Source of the DNA: JAAYRQ01 sp035647815
Lineage (GTDB): Bacteria; Bacillota; Syntrophomonadia; Syntrophomonadales; Syntrophomonadaceae
NCBI GenBank assembly: GCA_035647815.1
Contig: DASRMR010000012.1
Span: forward strand, 1 to 27,066
Length of the DNA stretch: 27,066 nt
Reading direction: 5' to 3'
In this document: piece after piece, positions 1 to 6,069 of the stretch
Numbering within the stretch: the first letter of the stretch is position 1
Layout of the letters: every line of letters begins with the position of its first letter
Position numbers and translations under genes: made by a program
Notes under the pieces: generated by a model
What the model saw: the letters and a program-made list of their open reading frames with translations, nothing else
Told to the model about the DNA's origin: nothing
Databases searched by the model: none

Positions 1-19
1 ACAATCACCTGGTTTTTAT

Positions 20-178
20 TTATTTCTTTTCCTCTTCCTCACGAGCTAGGTATTCTCTTATGATCATTCTAACTAATGCACTACGAGAAGTTTGTTGTTC
101 TTTAGCTAGCCCTTTTATCTCATCGACTTGTTTTCGGGTCAAGTAGAATGTAGCATGTTCAAATTTGTCGGTCGCCAT
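20..178 (-). CDS. Small ribbon-helix-helix (CopG/Arc-like) DNA-binding protein
   Basis: A 52-residue protein that begins MATDKFEHATFYLTRKQ. The short N-terminal strand (HATFYL), the following helix and turn (QVDEIKGLAKEQQTSRSAL) and the second helix (VRMIIREYLAREEE) match the usual ribbon-helix-helix pattern of CopG/MetJ/Arc repressors, which bind DNA as dimers through the strand. ATG at 176-178 follows a strong G-rich ribosome binding site (GGGGAGGGGG) at close range; TAA at 20-22. No toxin-like partner is visible downstream in the 19 bases that remain. A sigma-K-like promoter at 232-260 suggests expression late in sporulation in the mother cell, so it may be a sporulation regulator; that role is inference. 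The fold assignment is by eye. Confidence 0.72.
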   Translation of the reverse strand: MATDKFEHATFYLTRKQVDEIKGLAKEQQTSRSALVRMIIREYLAREEEEKK

Positions 179-231
179 TCTAACCCCCTCCCCGCCATAA
201 ATAGATTACGGCATATATAGTGCTTTGTGGC

Positions 232-260
232 TATTATATGTAATCCACGATGTTTCTGTT
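232..260 (-). promoter_or_regulatory. Putative sigma-K promoter of the ribbon-helix-helix gene
   Basis: On the minus strand AACA, 16 bases, then CATATAATA. This fits the Bacillus sigma-K pattern mACm-N16/17-CATANNNTA exactly and leaves a leader of about 45 bases before the ATG at 178. The same stretch contains TATAAT, so a sigma-A reading is possible, but no -35 box is seen at 17 bases. Confidence 0.5.
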
Positions 261-269
261 ACATTTTAA

Positions 270-1127
270 CTACTTAAGGCTCCATTTTAAGTCTTCGATA
301 TGGTTTTTCATAGCTCGCCTACCAGAACGGATTATTTCAGCAGCTTTATCTACATCAGTTATATTTACATTTGTTATATTAGGGTAAATGGCCATATCAG
401 CATAAGTTTCCTGGTTTTCTTTAGATGTTTCAAAAATTAGAATACTTAAGGTACGGTTTATTATTTGAAATATTCCTTTTACCGGCTGGTCATATATTTC
501 CTGCCCCAAGTTTACTGCTAATATATACTCAGCACCCATCTGATATTGCACCCCTACTGGTACTATTTCTCTAACCCCTCCATCAACTAGTTGTGATTGA
601 TGAAAGCTAAAAGGTACAAAGGTAACGGGAATAGAGCTACTAGCTCTTACTGCCTCACTTAATTTAACTTTTTTTATTAGCATTTGTGTCTCATTTAGTA
701 ATAGATCCTGATTAGAAAATACTATTTCCCTACCTGTATCAATATCACAAGCGATTATAGATAAAGGCATTTTGATATCCGTAATTTCTTTCCCAGAAGT
801 TAATTTGTTCATTAGGCATTCTAGTTTATTACCTTTAATAAATCCATCTAAAGTAGCTTTATAACCTGGTATATAGAGGGAAATTATATGTTTTACTATC
901 CCGGATAAATTATAATCTATATAGTCTGAGATCTTAAGATCGAGAGCGATTTCTTCCATCTCATAAGGTGATATCCCATAAGCATAAAGAGCAGCAATTA
1001 CGCTACCTATACTAGTTCCCGATATTTGAGCAATTGGAATCTGATTTTCCTGCAGTATTTGTAATACACCTATATGTGCTAACCCTTTTAACCCCCCACC
1101 GCCAAGTGCTAATCCTAGTTTTTTCAT
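270..1127 (-). CDS. Patatin-like phospholipase (RssA/YchK-type)
   Basis: A 285-residue bacterial patatin, the family of serine acyl hydrolases that cleave phospholipids with a Ser-Asp dyad. The oxyanion loop GGGGLKG is at about residues 9-15, the nucleophile motif GTSIG puts Ser at 39, and the DGG motif puts the catalytic Asp at about 182. All elements are intact. There is no signal peptide, so it should act on the cytoplasmic side of the membrane. ATG at 1125-1127 is preferred over the ATG at 1131-1133, because AGAGGG sits six bases before the former and directly abuts the latter. It is separated from the next upstream gene by a terminator (1197-1230), so it probably has its own promoter. 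Any link to the neighbouring spore-coat-like genes is only positional. Confidence 0.9.
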   Translation of the reverse strand: MKKLGLALGGGGLKGLAHIGVLQILQENQIPIAQISGTSIGSVIAALYAYGISPYEMEEIALDLKISDYIDYNLSGIVKHIISLYIPGYKATLDGFIKGNKLECLMNKLTSGKEITDIKMPLSIIACDIDTGREIVFSNQDLLLNETQMLIKKVKLSEAVRASSSIPVTFVPFSFHQSQLVDGGVREIVPVGVQYQMGAEYILAVNLGQEIYDQPVKGIFQIINRTLSILIFETSKENQETYADMAIYPNITNVNITDVDKAAEIIRSGRRAMKNHIEDLKWSLK

Positions 1128-1157
1128 ATACATCCCTCTTATTATCGCAACACTTCT

Positions 1158-1186
1158 ATATTAGACTATTAAAAATGTGCTGAAAA
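1158..1186 (-). promoter_or_regulatory. Possible sigma-A promoter of the patatin gene
   Basis: TTTTCA, 17 bases, TAATAT on the minus strand, about 30 bases upstream of the ATG. The -35 box is poor (4 of 6), so this is a weak call. It lies between the terminator of the upstream gene and the patatin start. Confidence 0.3.
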
Positions 1187-1193
1187 GGTGCAT

Positions 1194-1230
1194 AAAAAAA
1201 CAGGAAAGGCTAATTAGCTTTTCCTGTTTT
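1194..1230 (-). terminator. Intrinsic terminator after the 72-residue gene
   Basis: CAGGAAAGGC and GCTTTTCCTG pair around TAATTA with one G-T wobble. A/T tracts flank both sides, so on the minus strand the stem is followed by a run of T. It can work in both directions, but the only gene that runs into it ends at 1263. Confidence 0.8.
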
Positions 1231-1262
1231 TAAAAGGGAGAACCTCCCCTAGCTTTTTAAAT

Positions 1263-1481
1263 TCAATGATTACATTTTGCAATGGCATAACGGGATATTT
1301 TATGAATAGTTTCTTGGTTGCTAGTTTGTAAATCACGCCAAAACCTTTGGTATTCTACAGCTTCTGTCTCGGAAGCATAATTTTCGAGTTTTTTTCCTAT
1401 ATCCTTTTGCAATTGTAAAACATCATCTAACTGGGCACGCATCACATTTTTCTGTTTACGGTCAATTCTCACTGTTGCCAA
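1263..1481 (-). CDS. Unknown small charged protein
   Basis: A 72-residue protein I do not recognise. It is mostly helical and charged (RIDRKQKNVMRAQLDDVLQL ... LENYASETEAVEYQRFWRDL), has no membrane segment, and ends CNH with its only cysteine near the C-terminus. The start codon is TTG at 1479-1481; GGAGGTGG at 1491-1498 is nine bases upstream and there is no better in-frame start. It follows the SPOCS-like gene by 68 bases, with a strong hairpin but no T tract in the gap, so the two are probably co-transcribed from the sigma-K-like promoter at 2207-2235. That makes it a candidate late-sporulation or coat-associated protein, by position only. Confidence 0.65.
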   Translation of the reverse strand: MATVRIDRKQKNVMRAQLDDVLQLQKDIGKKLENYASETEAVEYQRFWRDLQTSNQETIHKISRYAIAKCNH

Positions 1482-1503
1482 ATTGTAAAACCACCTCCAA
1501 GTT

Positions 1504-1531
1504 TAATGCCCGGAATAAAATCCGGGCATTA
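1504..1531 (-). other. Strong hairpin just upstream of the 72-residue gene
   Basis: TAATGCCCGGA and TCCGGGCATTA form a perfect 11-bp GC-rich stem with a 6-base loop. On the minus strand it is followed by AAACTTGG and not by a T run, so it does not look like a standard terminator. It ends five bases before the ribosome binding site of the downstream gene and could act as an mRNA end-protection or processing structure. Confidence 0.6.
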
Positions 1532-1549
1532 TGTTAAAAGGATGTAAAC

Positions 1550-2125
1550 TTATTTTATCATGTAATCTTCTGGCTCAATTTCACCATATACTAACACATC
1601 GTGCATTTTACCTAATTTATCAGTGATGTCTACATATACTCTTAAACCAATACAAGTTCCAGTTACTGGAGTTGTTAAATTACAAGGATTGCTTGGGTCT
1701 TCACAGTTCCCCTTGATTTCGAAATCAAAAGCCCAATTTTTAAGGATTATTTCCGATTGTTCAATTTCATCTCTAAATTCTTCTACAGTTAATGGTGGAT
1801 CAAATTCATCTAGTTCGATACTCTGCTCATAACGGTCAGTTACAGTTATGATTTGGAATTCTCCATCTACTATAACGAAAAGTATTACTTCATAGTCAAT
1901 AAAGATCTTCACCTTATTAAAACATAAATCCTCAAATGCCTGAACAACCTTAACTTTAATGTCTTCAACACAAGAAACTTTGCCACCTACTTGTTCATCA
2001 GGTACGCAAAATACCGTATCGAGAACTTTAACCTGTCTGGCGATATACTTAGCTTTTATAACTTTAGCCCACAGGTCCAACATACAACCGTCTGGAAACT
2101 CGCATTTTAATCCAATCTGATTCAC
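1550..2125 (-). CDS. SPOCS (DUF3794)-like spore coat/cortex protein candidate
   Basis: A 191-residue protein rich in beta-strand, acidic, with cysteines near the N-terminus (C8, C14) and a CEDPSNPC segment near residue 145. The block KVKIFIDYEVILFVIVDGE followed by a strand ending near ELDEFDPP resembles the SPOCS repeat of spore coat and stage VI assembly proteins (SpoVID/SafA partners, DUF3794), in which a hydrophobic strand pair precedes an acidic strand. This is recognised by eye and not by a search. GTG start at 2123-2125, with GGAGGG seven bases upstream. The sigma-K-like promoter at 2207-2235 supports expression in the mother cell late in sporulation. It is followed by the unknown 72-residue gene. 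Confidence 0.55.
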   Translation of the reverse strand: MNQIGLKCEFPDGCMLDLWAKVIKAKYIARQVKVLDTVFCVPDEQVGGKVSCVEDIKVKVVQAFEDLCFNKVKIFIDYEVILFVIVDGEFQIITVTDRYEQSIELDEFDPPLTVEEFRDEIEQSEIILKNWAFDFEIKGNCEDPSNPCNLTTPVTGTCIGLRVYVDITDKLGKMHDVLVYGEIEPEDYMIK

Positions 2126-2206
2126 GTACTTTCCCTCCTTTTTTATCTAATCTTCCACCTGCCATTTAACAGGTTTTGTAGAAACTTGTTAGGCAAATTT
2201 CTAAGA

Positions 2207-2235
2207 TATACTATGAGAGGCATTACTGAAGTGTG
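2207..2235 (-). promoter_or_regulatory. Putative sigma-K promoter of the SPOCS-like gene
   Basis: Minus strand CACA, 16 bases, CATAGTATA, an exact match to mACm-N16-CATANNNTA. The predicted leader before the GTG at 2125 is about 75 bases. Confidence 0.62.
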
Positions 2236-2269
2236 ATTAGATTGCTAACATATTTTTGTTGTTTTATCA

Positions 2270-2300
2270 AAAATATTAGGAGGGCATTTGCCCTCCTAAT
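2270..2300 (-). terminator. Intrinsic terminator after the GT2 gene
   Basis: A perfect 12-bp stem (ATTAGGAGGGCA / TGCCCTCCTAAT) with a two-base centre starts three bases past the stop of the GT2 gene. On the minus strand it is followed by ATTTTTG. Confidence 0.85.
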
Positions 2301-2302
2301 TG

Positions 2303-2998
2303 CTAATTTCTTATCATTTCGTGTTTAGCTTCTACTTGTGGATTGCAATATATTTTTATACCCCGGGCTTTAGCATTTTCACAAAAACCTATATCTTCTG
2401 AACCCCGAGAAGCCGAATACCTTAGTCGATATTTATCTATTACTTCTCGTTTAATTAAATAAGCAGCACCAGTACAATCGACTTCAAATATCTGATCAGA
2501 TGGAAAATCACGTATATGTTCGTATCTTTCGTCTAGTTTGCGTTTTAAGATATTATAAATGTTCTTATCCCCGATTTCATGGCCATTACAAACTAAAGCT
2601 GAGATTATATCACAATTATCTGCAAGCAGATATTTTAAAGTATGTGGTGGTACCAGAATATCACTATCAACAGATAGTAAATATTCACAATCAGATTTTA
2701 GCAGTTCCCCTAGTAATATATTACGTAAGATTGCTAGGTGAAAAAAGCTATAATAGCCACGATTATGCCCAGTATTTCCTTGCAAATTACAAGTAATTAT
2801 ACGAACTTGATTCGATTTCTTGTTTCTAAATTCCTGAAAAATCTCCAACGTTTTATCCGTAGAATCGTTTACAATAAAACAATATTCTAACTTACTATCA
2901 TCATAGTCTAATTTCTCTAAAGCCTCTAAATACCGTGGTAATATCCAATCACGATTTCTTGCTGGGCAACCAATGAGAATTTTACCTGGCTCGACCAT
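2303..2998 (-). CDS. Family 2 (GT-A fold) glycosyltransferase
   Basis: A 232-residue cytoplasmic glycosyltransferase. The N-terminal GCPARNRDW and IVNDSTDKT match the nucleotide-binding start of GT2 enzymes; DSDILVPP near residue 112 is the DxD-type metal/nucleotide-sugar motif; GSEDIGFCENAKARG near residue 203 fits the ED acceptor/base region of the family. No transmembrane segment is present. ATG at 2996-2998 overlaps the TAA of the upstream glycosyltransferase (TAATG), which points to translational coupling; a GTG 12 bases further upstream is the alternative. The two enzymes probably act on the same glycan, and the sigma-K-like promoter upstream of the pair suggests spore-surface modification. 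Donor and acceptor sugars cannot be read from the sequence. Confidence 0.85.
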   Translation of the reverse strand: MVEPGKILIGCPARNRDWILPRYLEALEKLDYDDSKLEYCFIVNDSTDKTLEIFQEFRNKKSNQVRIITCNLQGNTGHNRGYYSFFHLAILRNILLGELLKSDCEYLLSVDSDILVPPHTLKYLLADNCDIISALVCNGHEIGDKNIYNILKRKLDERYEHIRDFPSDQIFEVDCTGAAYLIKREVIDKYRLRYSASRGSEDIGFCENAKARGIKIYCNPQVEAKHEMIRN

Positions 2999-4410
2999 TA
3001 CAAAACGCACCGTTCAGTATAGACTTTAAGTGCTGGTCCTCCTACTACTTTTATTTTGGTATGACGAGAAACATTAGGCTTAGTAACCTTCGGAGCTATA
3101 ATTTTACGCCTATCTCGCCTCGGGTCTCTTCTAGGCCTTAAAGGTCTCCTGCTTTTTCTCCTAGATAGTCTTAGCGATGTTTTACGTCCTGCATTTATAG
3201 ATCTACAAGTTACAAAAGAACGTGAGCAGTATCCAGAAGTACGACTGCTAATTATACGGCTGGACGAACAACTAGAAGAGCCTATTGTTATGCCATATCT
3301 ATGCGAAGTCGCAATACCTGTTACTATACCTGTTGGGTAAGAAATAGCCTCAACATCTGCTATATCTGGGATAGCAGCGCTTCCGCTTATTCCTTTTTGG
3401 GCTAAGCGTTCCGCAATAATTTCTATTACTAGTTGCGCTCTAACCCGCCAGGAATTTTCCCTAGCTAGTACTATACGCTTATTTCTATTATCTTCTGTGT
3501 CCCCATAAACCGCACGAGATATATTTAAAACAAATTCCTCATCAGTATCAGACACTAATACTACATCATCAAACTTCCTAACCTCAGGCATGGGAGTCGT
3601 GACAATAGGCATACCAGTCGCCATGTATTCCCACATCTTTATGGGGTTTACCGCTTCTATCATACTAGATACTCTAAACGGTATTATCCCTACATCAAAG
3701 TTCTGAGCATAAGCTGGTAAAACTTCGTAATCTCTGAATCCTAGCCAATGAATATTAGGCCTTTGAGGCACATCTGTCACATTATAAAGAGGACCGACTA
3801 CAACTATACTGTAATCTGGATATTGATCAGCTACTTTAACAATTAGATTAAGATCTACCCAAGTCGCAACTACCCCGATATAACCGATTATAGGTCGTGG
3901 TAAATTGGCAATATCGACAGGAGGACCATAAATACGATTAGAAAAATGATCATAATCACAGCCATTAGGAACTAAAAAGGTATGCGGATTTACTTGGGAA
4001 GCAACATTAAAAAGTTTATCCGAAGTGGTCAAAACTACATCAGCATTACTTAATGCTTTATGATAATATGGTGCCCAACCTTTAAACTCCTCACTAGGTT
4101 CATCTACACTATCAAACACTACTAAAGCAGGATTGTATTTACTAAGTGAATCTGTTTGAGCGGCAGAAGTGTAATAAACGACAGGATTAATGTTTTGTAG
4201 GAAAGGTCCCGGATCTACATTGTTAAACAGGTAAAAGTTTTCGTTTAATCTTTCTATACCACTTTGTACTCCACTTTGGGGACTAGGATTGTTAATATAG
4301 TATGCTGGAACATCTAGCTCGGAAAAGCTCTTCATTAATTGTTGTGGACGTTGTACTAAATAATAATAATCCAAAGTAGGTGGGTATAAAATACAGCCGA
4401 TATTTGACAT
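2998..4410 (-). CDS. GT-B glycosyltransferase with Arg/Ser/Cys-rich C-terminal tail
   Basis: A 470-residue protein in two parts. Residues 1 to about 345 form a GT-B (group 1, TuaH-like) glycosyltransferase: IGYIGVVATWVDLNLIVKVA opens the second Rossmann domain, followed by HWLGFRDYEVLPAYAQNFDV and IKMWEYMATGMPIVTTPMPE, the donor-site glycine/glutamate region. Residues from about 360 to 470 form a tail unlike the enzyme: a Ser/Cys/Arg stretch (GSSSCSSSRIISSRTSGYCS) and then a dense Arg/Lys/Ser stretch (SRRKSRRPLRPRRDPRRDRR), ending with a Val/Lys-rich segment and Cys at position 468. Such basic, Ser/Cys-rich tails recall spore coat proteins. I infer an enzyme anchored in the coat. ATG at 4408-4410 has AGGGGGAT upstream, within one arm of an inverted repeat. 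The stop overlaps the start of the GT2 gene. Confidence 0.85.
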   Translation of the reverse strand: MSNIGCILYPPTLDYYYLVQRPQQLMKSFSELDVPAYYINNPSPQSGVQSGIERLNENFYLFNNVDPGPFLQNINPVVYYTSAAQTDSLSKYNPALVVFDSVDEPSEEFKGWAPYYHKALSNADVVLTTSDKLFNVASQVNPHTFLVPNGCDYDHFSNRIYGPPVDIANLPRPIIGYIGVVATWVDLNLIVKVADQYPDYSIVVVGPLYNVTDVPQRPNIHWLGFRDYEVLPAYAQNFDVGIIPFRVSSMIEAVNPIKMWEYMATGMPIVTTPMPEVRKFDDVVLVSDTDEEFVLNISRAVYGDTEDNRNKRIVLARENSWRVRAQLVIEIIAERLAQKGISGSAAIPDIADVEAISYPTGIVTGIATSHRYGITIGSSSCSSSRIISSRTSGYCSRSFVTCRSINAGRKTSLRLSRRKSRRPLRPRRDPRRDRRKIIAPKVTKPNVSRHTKIKVVGGPALKVYTERCVL

Positions 4411-4420
4411 TCAGTATCCC

Positions 4421-4496
4421 CCTAACACTAGCAATTTTTTAAACTAACTGCTTCCTAATATGGTATGCATTTTGTTAGTGTTAGGTTCTCAGTTAG
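4421..4496 (-). repeat. Two interlocked inverted repeats in the glycosyltransferase leader
   Basis: CCTAACACTA (4421-4430) pairs with TAGTGTTAGG (4476-4485), a perfect 10 bp. CTAACTG (4444-4450) pairs with CAGTTAG (4490-4496), 7 bp. The second pair starts inside the loop of the first and ends outside it, so only one can form at a time unless the RNA makes a pseudoknot. The left arm runs into the ribosome binding site of the 470-residue glycosyltransferase, and the outer right arms overlap its sigma-K-like promoter. Confidence 0.5.
4459..4487 (-). promoter_or_regulatory. Putative sigma-K promoter of the two-glycosyltransferase operon
   Basis: Minus strand AACC, 16 bases, CATACCATA, an exact match to mACm-N16-CATANNNTA. 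The predicted leader is about 40 bases before the ATG at 4410. CATACCAT also resembles a sigma-E -10, and mother-cell promoters often overlap in this way. Confidence 0.62.
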
Positions 4497-4550
4497 CTTG
4501 CTATTAACTTATAAATAGTCTTACCCTTCTAATTTTGTTAACAATTGTAA

Positions 4551-4575
4551 ATAGAAAAGGGAGCATAAGCTCCCC
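4551..4575 (-). terminator. Intrinsic terminator after the Cys-rich gene
   Basis: GGGAGC and GCTCCC with loop ATAA make a 6-bp GC-rich stem (4559-4574). On the minus strand it is followed by TTTTCTATTT. It lies 30 bases past the stop of the gene at 4605 and is independent evidence that a minus-strand gene ends here. Confidence 0.65.
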
Positions 4576-4604
4576 ATTATAATGTTTATACACCATAGAA
4601 TAAC

Positions 4605-4877
4605 CTACAAACATTCCTCGCAATAATATTGCCCTTTTTTAAAACTTAGACAATCTAAACATATGTTTTTCCCACAGCTACTACACTGCCTTATATCTTT
4701 ACGATTTATCAAGCTTTCACACCTATCACACTTGATTCTAGCTTTAACACTACTTTTTTTTGCAGTTGTAATAACAATGCTTTCCTTTTTCTTGTTTTTT
4801 ATCGGAACAGCAGTAAATTTCTTGGTATTTATTTTTAATGATGGTTCAACTTCTTGCTCTAGTTCATGAGATTTTAT
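4605..4877 (-). CDS. Small zinc-finger-like Cys-rich protein with probable ATA start
   Basis: A 90-residue reading frame with no in-frame ATG, GTG or TTG that would keep it intact. The N-terminal half is basic and Ser/Thr-rich (KINTKKFTAVPIKNKKKES). The C-terminal 42 residues carry four CxxC pairs: KCDRCES, QCSSCGK, ICLDCLS and YCEECL at the very end, enough for two zinc sites in a cross-brace or double-ribbon arrangement. The best start is ATA at 4875-4877, because AGGAGGTG (4885-4892) lies seven bases upstream. A sigma-K-like promoter at 4936-4964 and a terminator at 4551-4575 bracket the frame. ATA starts are very rare, so a single-base error or genuine pseudogenisation of the start is the alternative. 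Function unknown; a structural coat or regulatory role is a guess. Confidence 0.62.
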   Translation of the reverse strand: MKSHELEQEVEPSLKINTKKFTAVPIKNKKKESIVITTAKKSSVKARIKCDRCESLINRKDIRQCSSCGKNICLDCLSFKKGQYYCEECL

Positions 4878-4884
4878 GAGCCTA

Positions 4885-4892
4885 CACCTCCT
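4885..4892 (-). promoter_or_regulatory. Ribosome binding site that fixes the ATA start
   Basis: AGGAGGTG on the minus strand, complementary to the end of 16S rRNA over its whole length, seven bases before ATA. The only ATG nearby (4864-4866) is in another frame and meets a stop after one codon. Confidence 0.7.
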
Positions 4893-4935
4893 GACTATTT
4901 TGTTAACTATAGCTACAAAGTGTTACTTCTTTATT

Positions 4936-4964
4936 TACAATATGTCTTTTATTTATAATTGGTG
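4936..4964 (-). promoter_or_regulatory. Putative sigma-K promoter of the Cys-rich gene
   Basis: Minus strand CACC, 16 bases, CATATTGTA, an exact match to mACm-N16-CATANNNTA. The predicted leader is about 50 bases before the ATA start. It sits just before the stop codon of the CgeB-like gene. Confidence 0.62.
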
Positions 4965-4969
4965 CAATT

Positions 4970-5992
4970 TTATAAGTTAATCGTTACTCTATTGACACCT
5001 GCTTTAATTACACCTTTTTGGGCTGGTATCTGGTAAGGAATATTATATACTTTTGGTGTAATCTGAAGTAAGGGTAAGATGTTTTGCACACGATGATGGT
5101 AAGTATGTTTATCATAAACTTCAAGCTGACCTTGTCTAGCTATTCTTTGCCGTTCTTCTGGATGATCTAAATACCAATTTACTAGCTCAAAAGTCTCCAC
5201 AGATGATTTAGTCCATACTAAATGGTGATGGTTTATAAATTGATGTTCTATGGCAGGTGTCCATTGGGTTAGATAAAAACCTCCTGATCCTAATACTTCA
5301 TAAGTACGCATACTCATCATAGTCAATGAAGTATCTACCGAATGTAGCCCTAAAATAATTTTTGCTGTAGCACAAGCTGCTGGCAAATCTTCATTAGCCA
5401 TATAACCAGCATAATGATTAGGTCCTATAAAATAGGGTTGACTAGGATCTAACCACCATTCATTTCCATAAATTTTAATATCATATTGATTATCTACTAA
5501 AGCCCGTAGAATGTCGTTTACCCCCCTCATCCGGGCAGGATGATTCCCATAATTATTTCCCGCGAATAAAATATCATGATTAAAACGCGGATCTGGCGGG
5601 ACATTACGATGAAAATGAGGATGGCAAGCGAACATGAGCAAATCCGCATTATGCCCATGGTAGTTATAATCAGCAATTGATTCTTGGCATGGGGTAAATA
5701 TATGGGATGATCGACTAGCATAAGGTAAAGATAATTCATTAAATAAGGGTGGATCTTCTATGCCCCAATAAATATGAGGTATAGAATAGTTATCAACATA
5801 AGGGAATATTTTGTGGAAACGACTGATTCCACCATCGTTAAAAACAAAATCAGGTCTAAAACTTTGAATAAAGGGTAATATTGATTCTTCTTGGTCTAGG
5901 AACACAAACTGGACTTCGATACCTAAATCTGAAAAAGCCTGCCCTATTCCATACTTTATAATAGGTGCAGTATTAGTAAATAAGATTTTCAT
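4970..5992 (-). CDS. CgeB-like spore glycosyltransferase
   Basis: A 340-residue GT-B-type protein that resembles CgeB and DUF3880/Glyco_trans_1_2 proteins. CgeB of Bacillus is made late in the mother cell and affects the outer spore glycoprotein layer. Visible landmarks are the N-terminal MKILFTNTAPIIKYGIGQAF, the inter-domain DILFAGNNYGNHPARMRGV near residue 146, IKIYGNEWW, and the donor-site signature SMRTYEVLGSGGFYLTQWTP near residue 227, which is typical of the family. The C-terminus has the usual helical HPEERQRIARQG region. It has no signal peptide or membrane segment. ATG at 5992 follows AAAGGT at ten bases. A sigma-K-like promoter lies at 6029-6057. It probably works with the two glycosyltransferases on the left on spore-surface glycan; substrates are unknown. 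Confidence 0.82.
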   Translation of the reverse strand: MKILFTNTAPIIKYGIGQAFSDLGIEVQFVFLDQEESILPFIQSFRPDFVFNDGGISRFHKIFPYVDNYSIPHIYWGIEDPPLFNELSLPYASRSSHIFTPCQESIADYNYHGHNADLLMFACHPHFHRNVPPDPRFNHDILFAGNNYGNHPARMRGVNDILRALVDNQYDIKIYGNEWWLDPSQPYFIGPNHYAGYMANEDLPAACATAKIILGLHSVDTSLTMMSMRTYEVLGSGGFYLTQWTPAIEHQFINHHHLVWTKSSVETFELVNWYLDHPEERQRIARQGQLEVYDKHTYHHRVQNILPLLQITPKVYNIPYQIPAQKGVIKAGVNRVTINL

Positions 5993-6028
5993 AATAACAC
6001 ATACCTTTATTAAGTAAAATTGTTATTA

Positions 6029-6057
6029 GAATATATGCAAATCATAAACTTATGGTT
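6029..6057 (-). promoter_or_regulatory. Putative sigma-K promoter of the CgeB-like gene
   Basis: Minus strand AACC, 16 bases, CATATATTC. It matches mACm-N16-CATANNNT and misses only the last A of the -10. The leader is about 30 bases before the ATG at 5992. Confidence 0.5.
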
Positions 6058-6069
6058 AACTAGTCAAAG

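Noticed and set aside
4663..4869. Plus-strand ORF of 68 codons, hydrophobic
   Set aside because: Antisense to the Cys-rich gene at 4605-4877, which has its own promoter, ribosome binding site and terminator on the minus strand.
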